Assembly: GCF_001902145.1 (NCBI RefSeq)
Contig: NZ_MRST01000026.1
Location: 460,095-524,094 of the forward strand
Length of the DNA: 64,000 nucleotides
DNA from: Pseudomonas fluorescens
Lineage (GTDB): Bacteria > Pseudomonadota > Gammaproteobacteria > Pseudomonadales > Pseudomonadaceae
Direction of reading: 5' to 3'
In this document: piece after piece, positions 25,500-33,470 of the stretch
Position numbering within the stretch: the stretch's first letter is position 1
Layout: every line of letters starts with the position of its first letter
The notes under the pieces: model-generated
The model's input: the letters and a program-made list of their open reading frames with translations, nothing else
Told to the model about the DNA's origin: nothing
Database searches by the model: none
Made by a program: the position numbers and the translations under genes

Positions 25500-26834
25500 T
25501 TATCCTCGGATCGCCCAGAAGGCCAGGTTCAAGCCCGGGAACTGCCCGGCGATATGGAAGGCGAAACCGCCGGAATTATTCAGCTGCTGCCAGTGCTCGC
25601 TGCCACGGTCCAGCTCGTAGTAGGTGCTGCCGGCGTGGTAAGGCAACTGGCGCGGCGCCACCGGCAACGGCAGCAGGCCGATGCCCGGCAGTTGCAGGTT
25701 GACCATGTCGCGGATGTGCTCCACCGAGCCGACCTTGCTCTGCTGGCCGAAACGCGCACGCAGGGTTTCGCCGGGCACATCGGCGCGTACCACGAGGATG
25801 AAACTGGCGTTGTCGAGCAGGGTCTTGTCGGCCAGCATCGCCACATGGATGCCGTAGGCTTTCTCCACAATAGGGATCGGCGTGGCCTTGCTGTCGATCA
25901 GCATCGACAGCGCCTCACGCAAGGCCGCCATCACCGGCATGAAGCTCAAGGCCAGGTCGTCGTGCTGGTACTGCGGGTATTCCAGAGGGCGACGGCTGGA
26001 GGTTGAGAAGGTGGAAAACTCACCGGCCAGGCTGACCAGTTCGCTGAAGAAGCGCTCCGGGTGCAACGGGCTCAACTGGCTGAAGTGCTGGATCAGCGGC
26101 TGGGCGCGGTTGACCAGTTGCAGCAGCATGAAGTCGGCGATCTCCGAGGCACCACCGGCACCCGAGGCCACCACGCGGCCGGCCAGGGCTTCGCCACGCT
26201 GGTGCAACAGGCCCAGCAGTTCGCTGCGAAAGGCCGTCAGCGGCTTGCTTGCGGCCACGTCCAGCACGGGCGGGATGTAAGTGTCATCGAGCACCAACGC
26301 GCGGTCGGCGCGCTTTTCCTTGATGCGTACCAGGCCGATGGCGGCGTAGTCGCTGATGCCGTCCTGGGCTGTCAGCAGGCGCAATGCCCGCGAACCCACG
26401 GCCACCGGCGCACGGTTTTCAAACGGGGCGTTGTCGTCGCGCACTTCACGCACCTGGCTCACGTAGCGCGCCGCTTCCAGGGCTTGGCCCTCGTCCACCG
26501 TGTCACGGGCGCCGGCGCGCTTGAGCGGTAGGGCCAGGTAAACCAGGCCGTCGCGCAGGTTGTCGTCGATATTCAACGGGCTCGGCGCCAGGTCGTCCTG
26601 GGGAATATTGAACGGCGTGCCATCGGGCAACAGGCCGCGGGCCGACACGATCGCCAGCTTGCCCTGGGCCAGCAGGCCCTGGTCGATCAGCAGCTCGGAG
26701 AACCCCCAGGCACCCGCCGACAACGGGCGGCTGCGGGCATCGATCAGGTTTTCCAGGTAACGGTCATGCTGCTGGAAGTGCTGCGTTCCGATGAACATGC
26801 CTTCCGACCAGACCACGCGATTGTTCCAGGACAT
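25500..26834 (-). CDS. tssK: TssK, T6SS baseplate adaptor
   Basis: 444 residues, normal family length. Begins MSWNNRVVWSEGMFIGTQHFQQHDRY as expressed in pieces: NRVVWSEGMF and QHFQQHDRY are the conserved opening of the VasE/ImpJ family. TssK trimers connect the baseplate (TssEFG) to the TssLM membrane complex in the cytoplasm. The gene lies between tssJ (18 bases upstream) and tssL (adjacent). Confidence 0.96.
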   Translation of the reverse strand: MSWNNRVVWSEGMFIGTQHFQQHDRYLENLIDARSRPLSAGAWGFSELLIDQGLLAQGKLAIVSARGLLPDGTPFNIPQDDLAPSPLNIDDNLRDGLVYLALPLKRAGARDTVDEGQALEAARYVSQVREVRDDNAPFENRAPVAVGSRALRLLTAQDGISDYAAIGLVRIKEKRADRALVLDDTYIPPVLDVAASKPLTAFRSELLGLLHQRGEALAGRVVASGAGGASEIADFMLLQLVNRAQPLIQHFSQLSPLHPERFFSELVSLAGEFSTFSTSSRRPLEYPQYQHDDLALSFMPVMAALREALSMLIDSKATPIPIVEKAYGIHVAMLADKTLLDNASFILVVRADVPGETLRARFGQQSKVGSVEHIRDMVNLQLPGIGLLPLPVAPRQLPYHAGSTYYELDRGSEHWQQLNNSGGFAFHIAGQFPGLNLAFWAIRG

Positions 26835-26852
26835 GGGGGCTCCGATTGCTTG

Positions 26853-27362
26853 TTATTGGGCTGGGCTGGATGGGGAAGCCACGACGTCGGCGCGCACGGC
26901 ATGCACGTCGAGGCTGATCTGGTATTCGCTGTATTGGCGCGGCGGCACGTTGATGACCGTGCGCCATTGCGCACGGTCCAACTCGCGGTAGCCCACCAGC
27001 AAGCCGATCTGGCGCGTGGACGGGTCGAGATCGCGCTGCAGGCTCAGTTGTTGGCCGGGCTGCACCATCACTTCGTCCTGGTCCAGCAGGTCGAGGCCGA
27101 GGGTGGATTGCGCACGGTCAGCCAGGGCGAAGTAATCGGAGCGTGAAAAGGTCGCGGCGTTTTTCAACTCGAAAATGCGCACCCGCACCGGCGCGGCCTG
27201 GCCGTTGGCACCGGGGTTAAGCCCGGCAATCGCGTGAAAATGCAGCTCAACGGCGGCCGTGTCAGCTTCGGCCTCGGCAGCCGCCTGGGGTTGGGCAGTG
27301 TCGTTGGCACACGCCGTCAGCAGCAGCGTGGTGGCGGCTGCGAGTAAAAACCTGGGAATCAT
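26853..27362 (-). CDS. tssJ: TssJ, outer-membrane lipoprotein of the T6SS
   Basis: 169 residues. Signal peptide MIPRFLLAAATTLLLTAC with lipidated Cys18. The mature part has the TssJ transthyretin-like pattern (AVELHFHAIAGLNP ... APVRVRIFELKN ... FSRSDYFAL ... IGLLVGYRELDRAQWR). TssJ binds the TssM periplasmic domain and starts assembly of the envelope-spanning complex. It follows fha1 after 57 bases. Confidence 0.95.
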   Translation of the reverse strand: MIPRFLLAAATTLLLTACANDTAQPQAAAEAEADTAAVELHFHAIAGLNPGANGQAAPVRVRIFELKNAATFSRSDYFALADRAQSTLGLDLLDQDEVMVQPGQQLSLQRDLDPSTRQIGLLVGYRELDRAQWRTVINVPPRQYSEYQISLDVHAVRADVVASPSSPAQ

Positions 27363-27419
27363 CCTGCGTCCTCAATGACGTATTTAGCTATCCGTTTTAT
27401 CCATTAGTGCGAGGCGTTT

Positions 27420-28748
27420 TCAGCGTCGCTGTCGTGCACTGTGTTCTTCGTAGGCCCGGCTGAATTCGCGACCGAACAGGTCCTGGAAATCTTCCTGGGC
27501 CTCGCGGGAAATGTTGCTGTAAAGCTCGGTGAACTGCTGCCAGTACTGGGCCTGGCGCGAACCGTTGAAGAGACTGGAGAGGCCGCCGGGCTTGCCCATG
27601 CGCTCTTCCAATTGCGCCGGTTCAAAGCGCGTAAGCAGGTGCTTGATCGCCGCTTCCACGCCAGCCATCACGGCCAACTGGTGGGCGCGCAGGTCGTCGA
27701 AACTGTCACGTACGGCAAGATCCGGCGCCATGAACGCCTGGTTGCCATGACGCAGCAACAGCAGTAACGCTTCATCGGCATTCGGGGCGAATTTCAACGG
27801 GTTGTTTTCGGCGGGGCGGATCATTGTCTGCTGCATGCGGAACTCGCCCTTGAGGCTGGCACGGGCGCGCAATACGTCGATCAGGCCCTCGACCATCAGC
27901 CGGTAGCTGCGGCCGATGCTTTCCATCTGCGCACAAGCGTCGGCTTTGTCCAGACGCAACTGGTCCAGGCCCGCACCGCGCAGGAAGGCTTGCAGGAGGT
28001 CCGGTGATGGCTCGGCATTGGCCACGGGGAGCGCAACAGGCTCGACCACGGGCGGCGGTGGGATGATCGGTGCTGGGGCGGGCGCAGCATTGACGACGGG
28101 TGCGGGCGCGTCGCTGAACAGGTCCCAGTCTTCGGGAATCACCGAGCCTTGCACTAATGGCTTTTCGGGCGCCGGTACGGCCACTGGAGCCGGGGGGCGA
28201 AAATCGTGTTGCTCGCACGGTACATGGTCCGCCACGGTGGGCGGCGGCACGGCGGTGGGGCTGAGGAAGTCGAACAGGTCTGGCAAGGTTTCCATGGACG
28301 AGGCGCCCTGGAACTGCGGCGCGATCATCGGCGTGGGCGCAGGTTGGCTCGCCACGGCGCCCATCAGCGCTTCAAAGCTGTTGGGTGAGTCACCGGCAAA
28401 TGGCTGGCTGTCGATGGCCTGCACGTTGAAGTCGATACGCGCCTGGATTTCGTAATCGCCGATGCGGATCAACTCGCCGTCTTGCAACGGCTCGCTGTTA
28501 CCCCGACGCATACGAATACCCGCCTTGACCAACTCCACACCATTGGTGCTGTTATCGGTCAAGTAATAACGGCCATCTTTGTATTGAATAACGCAATGTT
28601 GCGAAGAGACGAGACGCTCAGGGTCGGGCAATACCCAGTCATTGTCAGAACTGCGGCCAATAGCCATCACGCCCTGATCCATGGACTTTTCGGGGCATTG
28701 CCCAGGGGTGATCTTGTGATAACTAGTGATAGTCAAACACAGCGACAT
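27420..28748 (-). CDS. fha1: Fha1 (TagH), FHA-domain scaffold phosphorylated by PpkA
   Basis: 442 residues from the ATG at 28748, which has AAGGAGG just upstream. The N-terminal FHA domain (about residues 1-100) keeps the phosphothreonine-binding residues: GRSSDND, SSQHCVI and DNSTNGVEL. A Pro/Ala-rich linker (about 150-260) leads to a C-terminal type VI FHA domain (RAGLDQLRLDKAD... to SRAYEEHSARQRR). Phosphorylated Fha1 promotes assembly and recruits ClpV in H1-T6SS. It is the first gene of the leftward arm; its leader holds several GGA motifs (see the control region). Confidence 0.93.
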   Translation of the reverse strand: MSLCLTITSYHKITPGQCPEKSMDQGVMAIGRSSDNDWVLPDPERLVSSQHCVIQYKDGRYYLTDNSTNGVELVKAGIRMRRGNSEPLQDGELIRIGDYEIQARIDFNVQAIDSQPFAGDSPNSFEALMGAVASQPAPTPMIAPQFQGASSMETLPDLFDFLSPTAVPPPTVADHVPCEQHDFRPPAPVAVPAPEKPLVQGSVIPEDWDLFSDAPAPVVNAAPAPAPIIPPPPVVEPVALPVANAEPSPDLLQAFLRGAGLDQLRLDKADACAQMESIGRSYRLMVEGLIDVLRARASLKGEFRMQQTMIRPAENNPLKFAPNADEALLLLLRHGNQAFMAPDLAVRDSFDDLRAHQLAVMAGVEAAIKHLLTRFEPAQLEERMGKPGGLSSLFNGSRQAQYWQQFTELYSNISREAQEDFQDLFGREFSRAYEEHSARQRR

Positions 28749-29141
28749 CTTGCCTCCTTGCTGATACATCGCGCGCGGTCTTCCCAAGGGGCAGCGCCGC
28801 CCTGGAGAGTCCCGTCCTGTCGTACAAACGACCGCCAACATCTGCTTTTACCAGCATGATCGCTGATCTTAACTGGCTTCCATGACAAAAATCCGCTCTG
28901 GGCACGCCTTTCGACCCGCCAGTCGCGCAGGTTGTTAAACACCGCACATCTGTCACAGAGGGCGAATAGCTTACCTTGACAAGCCATAAGTACTACACCA
29001 AAAATGCACAACTTCTTGAACATCAGTGATGGCGCAGTAGTGGCACTCTGATTGTATAACCAGGAAAACATGCACCGTTCATTACGCAACTAGTGCATGC
29101 ATTGCCCGCCGTCCAGCGGGCCGATAAGGAGATCGAATTCA
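28749..29141. promoter_or_regulatory. Divergent control region between fha1 and tssA
   Basis: 393 bases without a supported gene. The side next to fha1 (28749-28860) is GC-rich and, on the minus strand, has four GGA triplets between 28755 and 28817 including the Shine-Dalgarno AAGGAGG; GGA motifs are what RsmA/CsrA binds, and RsmA represses H1-T6SS in P. aeruginosa. The side next to tssA (about 28960-29100) is AT-richer and carries a sigma-54-like element at 29041-29055. A TTGACA at 28976-28981 has no good -10 partner at 16-18 bases. Both arms must start here. Confidence 0.7.
29041..29055 (+). promoter_or_regulatory. Sigma-54-like promoter element upstream of tssA
   Basis: TGGCAC-N5-TTGT matches the -24/-12 consensus TGGCAC-N5-TTGC except for the last base (C to T at -12). 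It lies about 87 bases before the tssA GTG, on the correct strand. The mismatch falls in the conserved -12 dinucleotide, so this is a candidate only. No sigma-54 activator gene is present in the locus. Confidence 0.4.
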
Positions 29142-30161
29142 GTGGATGTGCCGTTGCTGCTCACCGCCGTTTCCGCGACGTCGCCTTGTGGCGAAGACAT
29201 GGAATATGACGCGCAATTTCTGCAATTGGAACGTGATGCCAAGGGCCAACCCGAACGCAGCATGGGCGACTCGATCCTGCCCGCTGAGCCGCCCGAGTGG
29301 CGCAGCATCCAGCAGCAAAGCCTCGACCTGTTGCAGCGCAGCAAAGACCTGCGCATCACCCACTTTCTGCTGCAAAGCACCCTCGCCCTCCAGGGTGTGG
29401 CCGGGCTGGCCGAAGTCCTCACGCTGATCGACGCCTTGCTGCGCCAATACTGGGCCGATCTGCACCCGCGCCTGGATGCCGACGATGACAACGACCCTAC
29501 CGTGCGCATCAACGCCCTTAGCGGCCTGACCTGCGACACCAATATTCGTCTGCTGCGCGAAAGCATCCTGACGCGCTCGCGCACCTTCGGGCCCGTGAGC
29601 CTGCGCGCAGCGCTCAACGCCAGCGGCCTGCAGAGTTTTGCCGATGAGCAGTTGGGCAACCAGCAACTCAACGCCGCGTTCCTGGACAGCGACCCCGAAC
29701 AACTGCAAGCCACCCGTGACGCCTTGAGCGCAGCGCGTGCGGCGTGCGAGGCCATTGAGCAACAGGTCAATGACCAAGTCGGTTCCGCCCAGGGCGTGGA
29801 CCTCAGCGCCTTGAAGCAGCCGCTCAAACAGGCCCTGCAACTGCTCAATCAAGCGGTGCCAGGCACCGACAGCAGCAGCGATCCCGAGGCCGTCAGTGAA
29901 GACAATGCCCCTTCGGTCGACGCCGCCGCCGCGCCCGCAGCCCCCCGCCCGACTGGCGACATCGCCACCCGCGACGATGTGCTGCGTAGCCTCGACAAAA
30001 TCCTTGCGTATTACACCCGCCACGAGCCTTCGAGCCCGCTGCCGGTGCTGTTGAACCGAGCCAAGAATCTGGTACATGCCGATTTTGCGGCCATCGTGCG
30101 CAATCTGATTCCCGATGGCATGTCCCAATTTGAAAACCTGCGCGGCCCGGAAAGCGAGTAA
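29142..30161 (+). CDS. tssA: TssA, T6SS cap/baseplate protein
   Basis: 339 residues from a GTG at 29142 preceded by AAGGAG at 9 bases; the longer in-frame ATG at 29097 would add 15 residues that do not look like the family. Begins (V)DVPLLLTAVSATSPCGEDMEYD, recognisable in the piece SPCGEDMEYD, the ImpA_N opening. The C-terminal part (RDDVLRSLDKILAYYTRHEPSSPLPVLLNRA) is the typical ImpA-family end. TssA primes and caps sheath-tube polymerisation. First gene of the rightward arm. Confidence 0.94.
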   Translation: MDVPLLLTAVSATSPCGEDMEYDAQFLQLERDAKGQPERSMGDSILPAEPPEWRSIQQQSLDLLQRSKDLRITHFLLQSTLALQGVAGLAEVLTLIDALLRQYWADLHPRLDADDDNDPTVRINALSGLTCDTNIRLLRESILTRSRTFGPVSLRAALNASGLQSFADEQLGNQQLNAAFLDSDPEQLQATRDALSAARAACEAIEQQVNDQVGSAQGVDLSALKQPLKQALQLLNQAVPGTDSSSDPEAVSEDNAPSVDAAAAPAAPRPTGDIATRDDVLRSLDKILAYYTRHEPSSPLPVLLNRAKNLVHADFAAIVRNLIPDGMSQFENLRGPESE

Positions 30162-30215
30162 GCCGCCGGACCGTGCAGTAACAACACCGTCGCTCAAGCG
30201 ACCAGGAGCAGCAAC

Positions 30216-30722
30216 GTGGCGAAGCAAAGTTCTCAGAAATTCATCGCGCGCAACCGTGCGCCTCGAGTGCAGATCGAGTACGACGTCGAGCTTTACGGCG
30301 CCGAGAAAAAGGTCCAGCTGCCCTTCGTGATGGGCGTGATGGCCGACCTCGCCGGCAAGCCTGCCGAGCCGCTGGCACCCGTGGCCGACCGCAAGTTCCT
30401 TGAGGTGGACGTCGACAACTTCGACTCACGCCTCAAGGCCATGCAACCACGCGTCGCGTTCCACGTACCCAATGAGCTGACAGGCGTTGGCAACCTGAGC
30501 CTGGACATCACCTTCGAAAGCATGGACGACTTCAGCCCGGCCGCCGTGGCCCGCAAGGTCGACTCCCTGAACCAGCTGCTCGAAGCCCGCACCCAATTGG
30601 CCAACCTGCTGACCTACATGGACGGCAAGACTGGCGCTGAAGAAATCATCATGAAGGCGATCAAGGACCCGGCATTGCTTCAGGCACTTGCCAGCGCGCC
30701 CAAGCCTGCAGGGGAGCAGTAA
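30216..30722 (+). CDS. tssB: TssB (VipA), small sheath subunit
   Basis: 168 residues. A GTG start at 30216 follows CAGGAGC at 9 bases. Conserved blocks include RNRAPRVQIEYDVE, PFVMGVMADLAG and NFDSRLKAMQPRVAF. With TssC it builds the contractile sheath in the cytoplasm. tssC begins 2 bases after its stop, so the two are translationally linked. Confidence 0.97.
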   Translation: MAKQSSQKFIARNRAPRVQIEYDVELYGAEKKVQLPFVMGVMADLAGKPAEPLAPVADRKFLEVDVDNFDSRLKAMQPRVAFHVPNELTGVGNLSLDITFESMDDFSPAAVARKVDSLNQLLEARTQLANLLTYMDGKTGAEEIIMKAIKDPALLQALASAPKPAGEQ

Positions 30723-30724
30723 TC

Positions 30725-32221
30725 ATGACGGACAATACCGCCCGCGAAGGCAGCCAGATCCTGGGTACCACCGAAGAAGCCAGCGAGTTCGCGAACCTGC
30801 TGCTGCAAGAATTCAAGCCCAAGACCGAGCGTGCCCGCGAAGCCGTTGAAACCGCGGTGCGCACCCTGGCTGAACAGGCCCTGGCGCAAACCGACCTGGT
30901 GTCCAACGACGCGATCAAGTCGATCGAATCGATCATCGCCGCCATCGACGCCAAGCTCACCGCCCAGATCAACCAGATCATCCACCATCAGGATTTCCAA
31001 CAACTGGAAAGCGCCTGGCGTGGCCTGCACTACCTGGTCAATAACACCGAGAGCGATGAGCAACTGAAGATTCGCGTGCTCAACATCTCCAAGCCAGACC
31101 TGCACAAGACCCTGAAGAAATTCAAGGGCACCGCGTGGGACCAGAGCCCGATCTTCAAGAAGATGTACGAAGAGGAATACGGCCAGTTCGGTGGCGAACC
31201 TTACGGCTGCCTGGTGGGTGACTACTACTTCGACCAGTCGCCGCCCGACGTGGAACTGCTGGGCGAGCTGTCGAAAGTCTGCGCCGCCATGCACTCGCCT
31301 TTCATCGCTGCGGCCTCGCCGACCGTAATGGGCATGGGTTCGTGGCAGGAACTGTCGAACCCACGCGACCTGACCAAGATCTTCACCACCCCGGAATACG
31401 CCGGCTGGCGCTCGCTGCGTGAATCGGAAGACTCGCGCTACATCGGCCTGACCATGCCGCGCTTCCTGGCACGCCTGCCGTACGGCGCCAAGACCGACCC
31501 GGTGGAAGCCTTCGCCTTCGAAGAAAACACCGACGGCGCCGACAGCTCCAAGTACACCTGGGCCAACGCCGCCTACGCCATGGCAGTGAACATCAACCGT
31601 TCGTTCAAGCACTACGGCTGGTGCTCGCGCATCCGCGGCATCGAGTCTGGCGGTGAAGTGGAAAACCTGCCGGCCCACACGTTCCCTACCGATGACGGTG
31701 GCGTGGACATGAAGTGCCCGACCGAAATCGCCATCAGTGACCGCCGTGAAGCGGAACTGGCGAAGAACGGTTTCATGCCGCTGCTGCACAAGAAAAACAC
31801 CGACTTCGCCGCGTTCATCGGCGCCCAGTCGCTGCAGAAACCTGCCGAATACGACGACCCGGACGCCACCGCCAACGCCAACCTGGCCGCACGCCTGCCG
31901 TACCTGTTCGCCACCTGCCGTTTCGCCCACTACTTGAAGTGCATCGTGCGCGACAAGGTCGGCTCCTTCAAAGAGAAGGACGAAATGCAGCGCTGGTTGC
32001 AGGACTGGATCCTCAACTACGTCGACGGCGACCCGGCGCACTCCACCGAAACCACCAAGGCCCAGCACCCGTTGGCGGCGGCCGAAGTGATCGTGGAAGA
32101 AGTCGAAGGCAACCCGGGGTATTACAACTCCAAGTTCTACCTGCGCCCGCACTATCAGCTTGAAGGGCTGACGGTGTCGTTGCGCCTGGTATCGAAACTG
32201 CCTTCGGCAAAAAGCGCCTAA
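30725..32221 (+). CDS. tssC: TssC (VipB), large sheath subunit
   Basis: 498 residues, normal length. It has the EvpB/VipB signature blocks: WRGLHYLVNNTESDEQLKIR in its first half, GEPYGCLVGDYYFDQSPPDV, PFIAAASPTVMGMGS, SRYIGLTMPRFLARLPYG and, near the C-terminus, the LRLVSKLP ending. It assembles with TssB into the sheath around the Hcp tube. A REP pair separates it from hcp. Confidence 0.97.
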   Translation: MTDNTAREGSQILGTTEEASEFANLLLQEFKPKTERAREAVETAVRTLAEQALAQTDLVSNDAIKSIESIIAAIDAKLTAQINQIIHHQDFQQLESAWRGLHYLVNNTESDEQLKIRVLNISKPDLHKTLKKFKGTAWDQSPIFKKMYEEEYGQFGGEPYGCLVGDYYFDQSPPDVELLGELSKVCAAMHSPFIAAASPTVMGMGSWQELSNPRDLTKIFTTPEYAGWRSLRESEDSRYIGLTMPRFLARLPYGAKTDPVEAFAFEENTDGADSSKYTWANAAYAMAVNINRSFKHYGWCSRIRGIESGGEVENLPAHTFPTDDGGVDMKCPTEIAISDRREAELAKNGFMPLLHKKNTDFAAFIGAQSLQKPAEYDDPDATANANLAARLPYLFATCRFAHYLKCIVRDKVGSFKEKDEMQRWLQDWILNYVDGDPAHSTETTKAQHPLAAAEVIVEEVEGNPGYYNSKFYLRPHYQLEGLTVSLRLVSKLPSAKSA

Positions 32222-32244
32222 CTAACCGCGAACCGGCTCGCCTC

Positions 32245-32346
32245 CTGTAGGAGCGAGCTTGCTCGCGAAAAACTGAAAGACGCCACGCTCATTCAGGATG
32301 CCTGCGTCATCGTTAACGACCTTCGCGAGCAAGCTCGCTCCTACAG
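32245..32346. repeat. REP inverted pair, family A, between tssC and hcp
   Basis: Left arm begins CTGTAGGAGCGAGCTTGC at 32245 and the right arm ends at 32346. It begins 24 bases after the tssC stop and ends 47 bases before the hcp start. In a run of otherwise tightly packed genes it may set different RNA stability for the sheath genes and for hcp. Confidence 0.92.
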
Positions 32347-32393
32347 GGGTCGGGGACAACACATTCGTGGCCTGAGCCACACAGGGAGAAAAC

Positions 32394-32882
32394 ATGGCTG
32401 TTGATATTTTCATCAAGATCGGCGACATCAAGGGCGAGTCCATGGACAAGGCCCACAAGGACGAAATCGATGTGTTGAACTGGAGCTGGGGCATGTCCCA
32501 GTCCGGCAACATGCACGTCGGCGGTGGCGGTGGCGCGGGCAAGGTGAATATCCAGGACTTGTCGCTGACCAAATACGTCGACAAGGCTTCGCCCAACCTG
32601 ATGATGCACTGCGCCAGCGGCAAGCACATCGACAAGGTCAAGCTGACCGTGCGCAAGGCCGGTGGCGAGAGCCAGGTCGAGTACATGGTGATCAACCTGG
32701 AAGAAGTGCTGGTCACCTCCTTGAGCACCGGCGGTTCGGGCAGCGATGACCGCCTGACCGAAAACGTCACCCTGAACTTCGCCCAAGTGATGGTCGACTA
32801 CCAGCCGCAGAAAGCCGACGGCACCAAAGACGGCGGCGCCATCAAGTTTGGCTGGAACATCCGCTCCAACACCAAACGCTGA
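32394..32882 (+). CDS. hcp: Hcp, inner tube protein (Hcp1 type)
   Basis: 162 residues, the same length as P. aeruginosa Hcp1, and very close to it as I remember that sequence (VDIFIKIGDIKGES, WSWGMSQSGNMH, GGGGGAGKVNIQDL, LTENVTLNFAQV, DYQPQKADG). Hexameric rings stack to form the tube, carry small effectors and are secreted. Strong ribosome binding site AGGGAGA 7 bases before the ATG. tssE follows after about 70 bases with no tagJ in between. Confidence 0.98.
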   Translation: MAVDIFIKIGDIKGESMDKAHKDEIDVLNWSWGMSQSGNMHVGGGGGAGKVNIQDLSLTKYVDKASPNLMMHCASGKHIDKVKLTVRKAGGESQVEYMVINLEEVLVTSLSTGGSGSDDRLTENVTLNFAQVMVDYQPQKADGTKDGGAIKFGWNIRSNTKR

Positions 32883-32951
32883 TAGCCCGTGTGGCCGTGG
32901 CCTGGTGCCACGGCCATTGTGTCCCTCTCGCAACCCGTCCGTGGAGCTGCT

Positions 32952-33470
32952 TTGGTGGTAACTGAAATCGCTTCCCGCGACCGTCTGCAACCGTCCCTGC
33001 TGGACCGGTTGACCGACGACGACCCGACCAACCCCAAGGAAAGCGCCGACAAACGCGTGCTGTCCCTGACCCAATTGAAAGCCTCGGTGCTGCGTGACCT
33101 GGCGTGGTTGCTTAACACCACCTCGTTACTCGATACCGACGCCACGCTGCACACCCCGGCCGGCACGTCGGTGGTCAATTACGGCCTGCCGGCACTGGCG
33201 GGCAACAGCGCTTCGAGCGTCGATATCAAAGCCCTGGAAGCCTTGATTTACCAGGCCATCGCCACCTTCGAGCCGCGTATCTTGCGCCACACCTTGCGGG
33301 TCAAGGCACGCATGGGCCATGGCGAGATGAATCACAACGCCCTGAGTTTCGAGATTGAAGGCGACCTGTGGGCACAGCCGGTGCCGTTGCGCTTGCTGTT
33401 GCAGACCGACGTGGACCTGGAGTCCGGCCATGTGCGCGTGCTCAATGCCGACCAGCGGAGACGCCCATGA
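32952..33470 (+). CDS. tssE: TssE, baseplate (gp25-like) subunit
   Basis: About 172 residues. The start is TTG 32952 or GTG 32955; GGAG at 32943-32946 serves either, while an ATG-less upstream frame from 32889 would give a Trp/Pro-rich extension unlike the family. The gp25 fold is shown by LKASVLRDLAWLLNTTSL, SVVNYGLPALAG, EALIYQAIATFEPRIL and FEIEGDLWA. TssE is the sheath-initiating part of the baseplate. Its stop overlaps the tssF start by four bases. Confidence 0.93.
   Translation: MVVTEIASRDRLQPSLLDRLTDDDPTNPKESADKRVLSLTQLKASVLRDLAWLLNTTSLLDTDATLHTPAGTSVVNYGLPALAGNSASSVDIKALEALIYQAIATFEPRILRHTLRVKARMGHGEMNHNALSFEIEGDLWAQPVPLRLLLQTDVDLESGHVRVLNADQRRRP

Noticed and set aside
28723..28956. 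Small leftward frames in the fha1/tssA divergent region
   Set aside because: They overlap the fha1 start and have no ribosome binding site or family resemblance.
28976..29004. TTGACA that could be a sigma-70 -35 for tssA
   Set aside because: No acceptable -10 hexamer lies 16-18 bases downstream (CAAAAA or similar).
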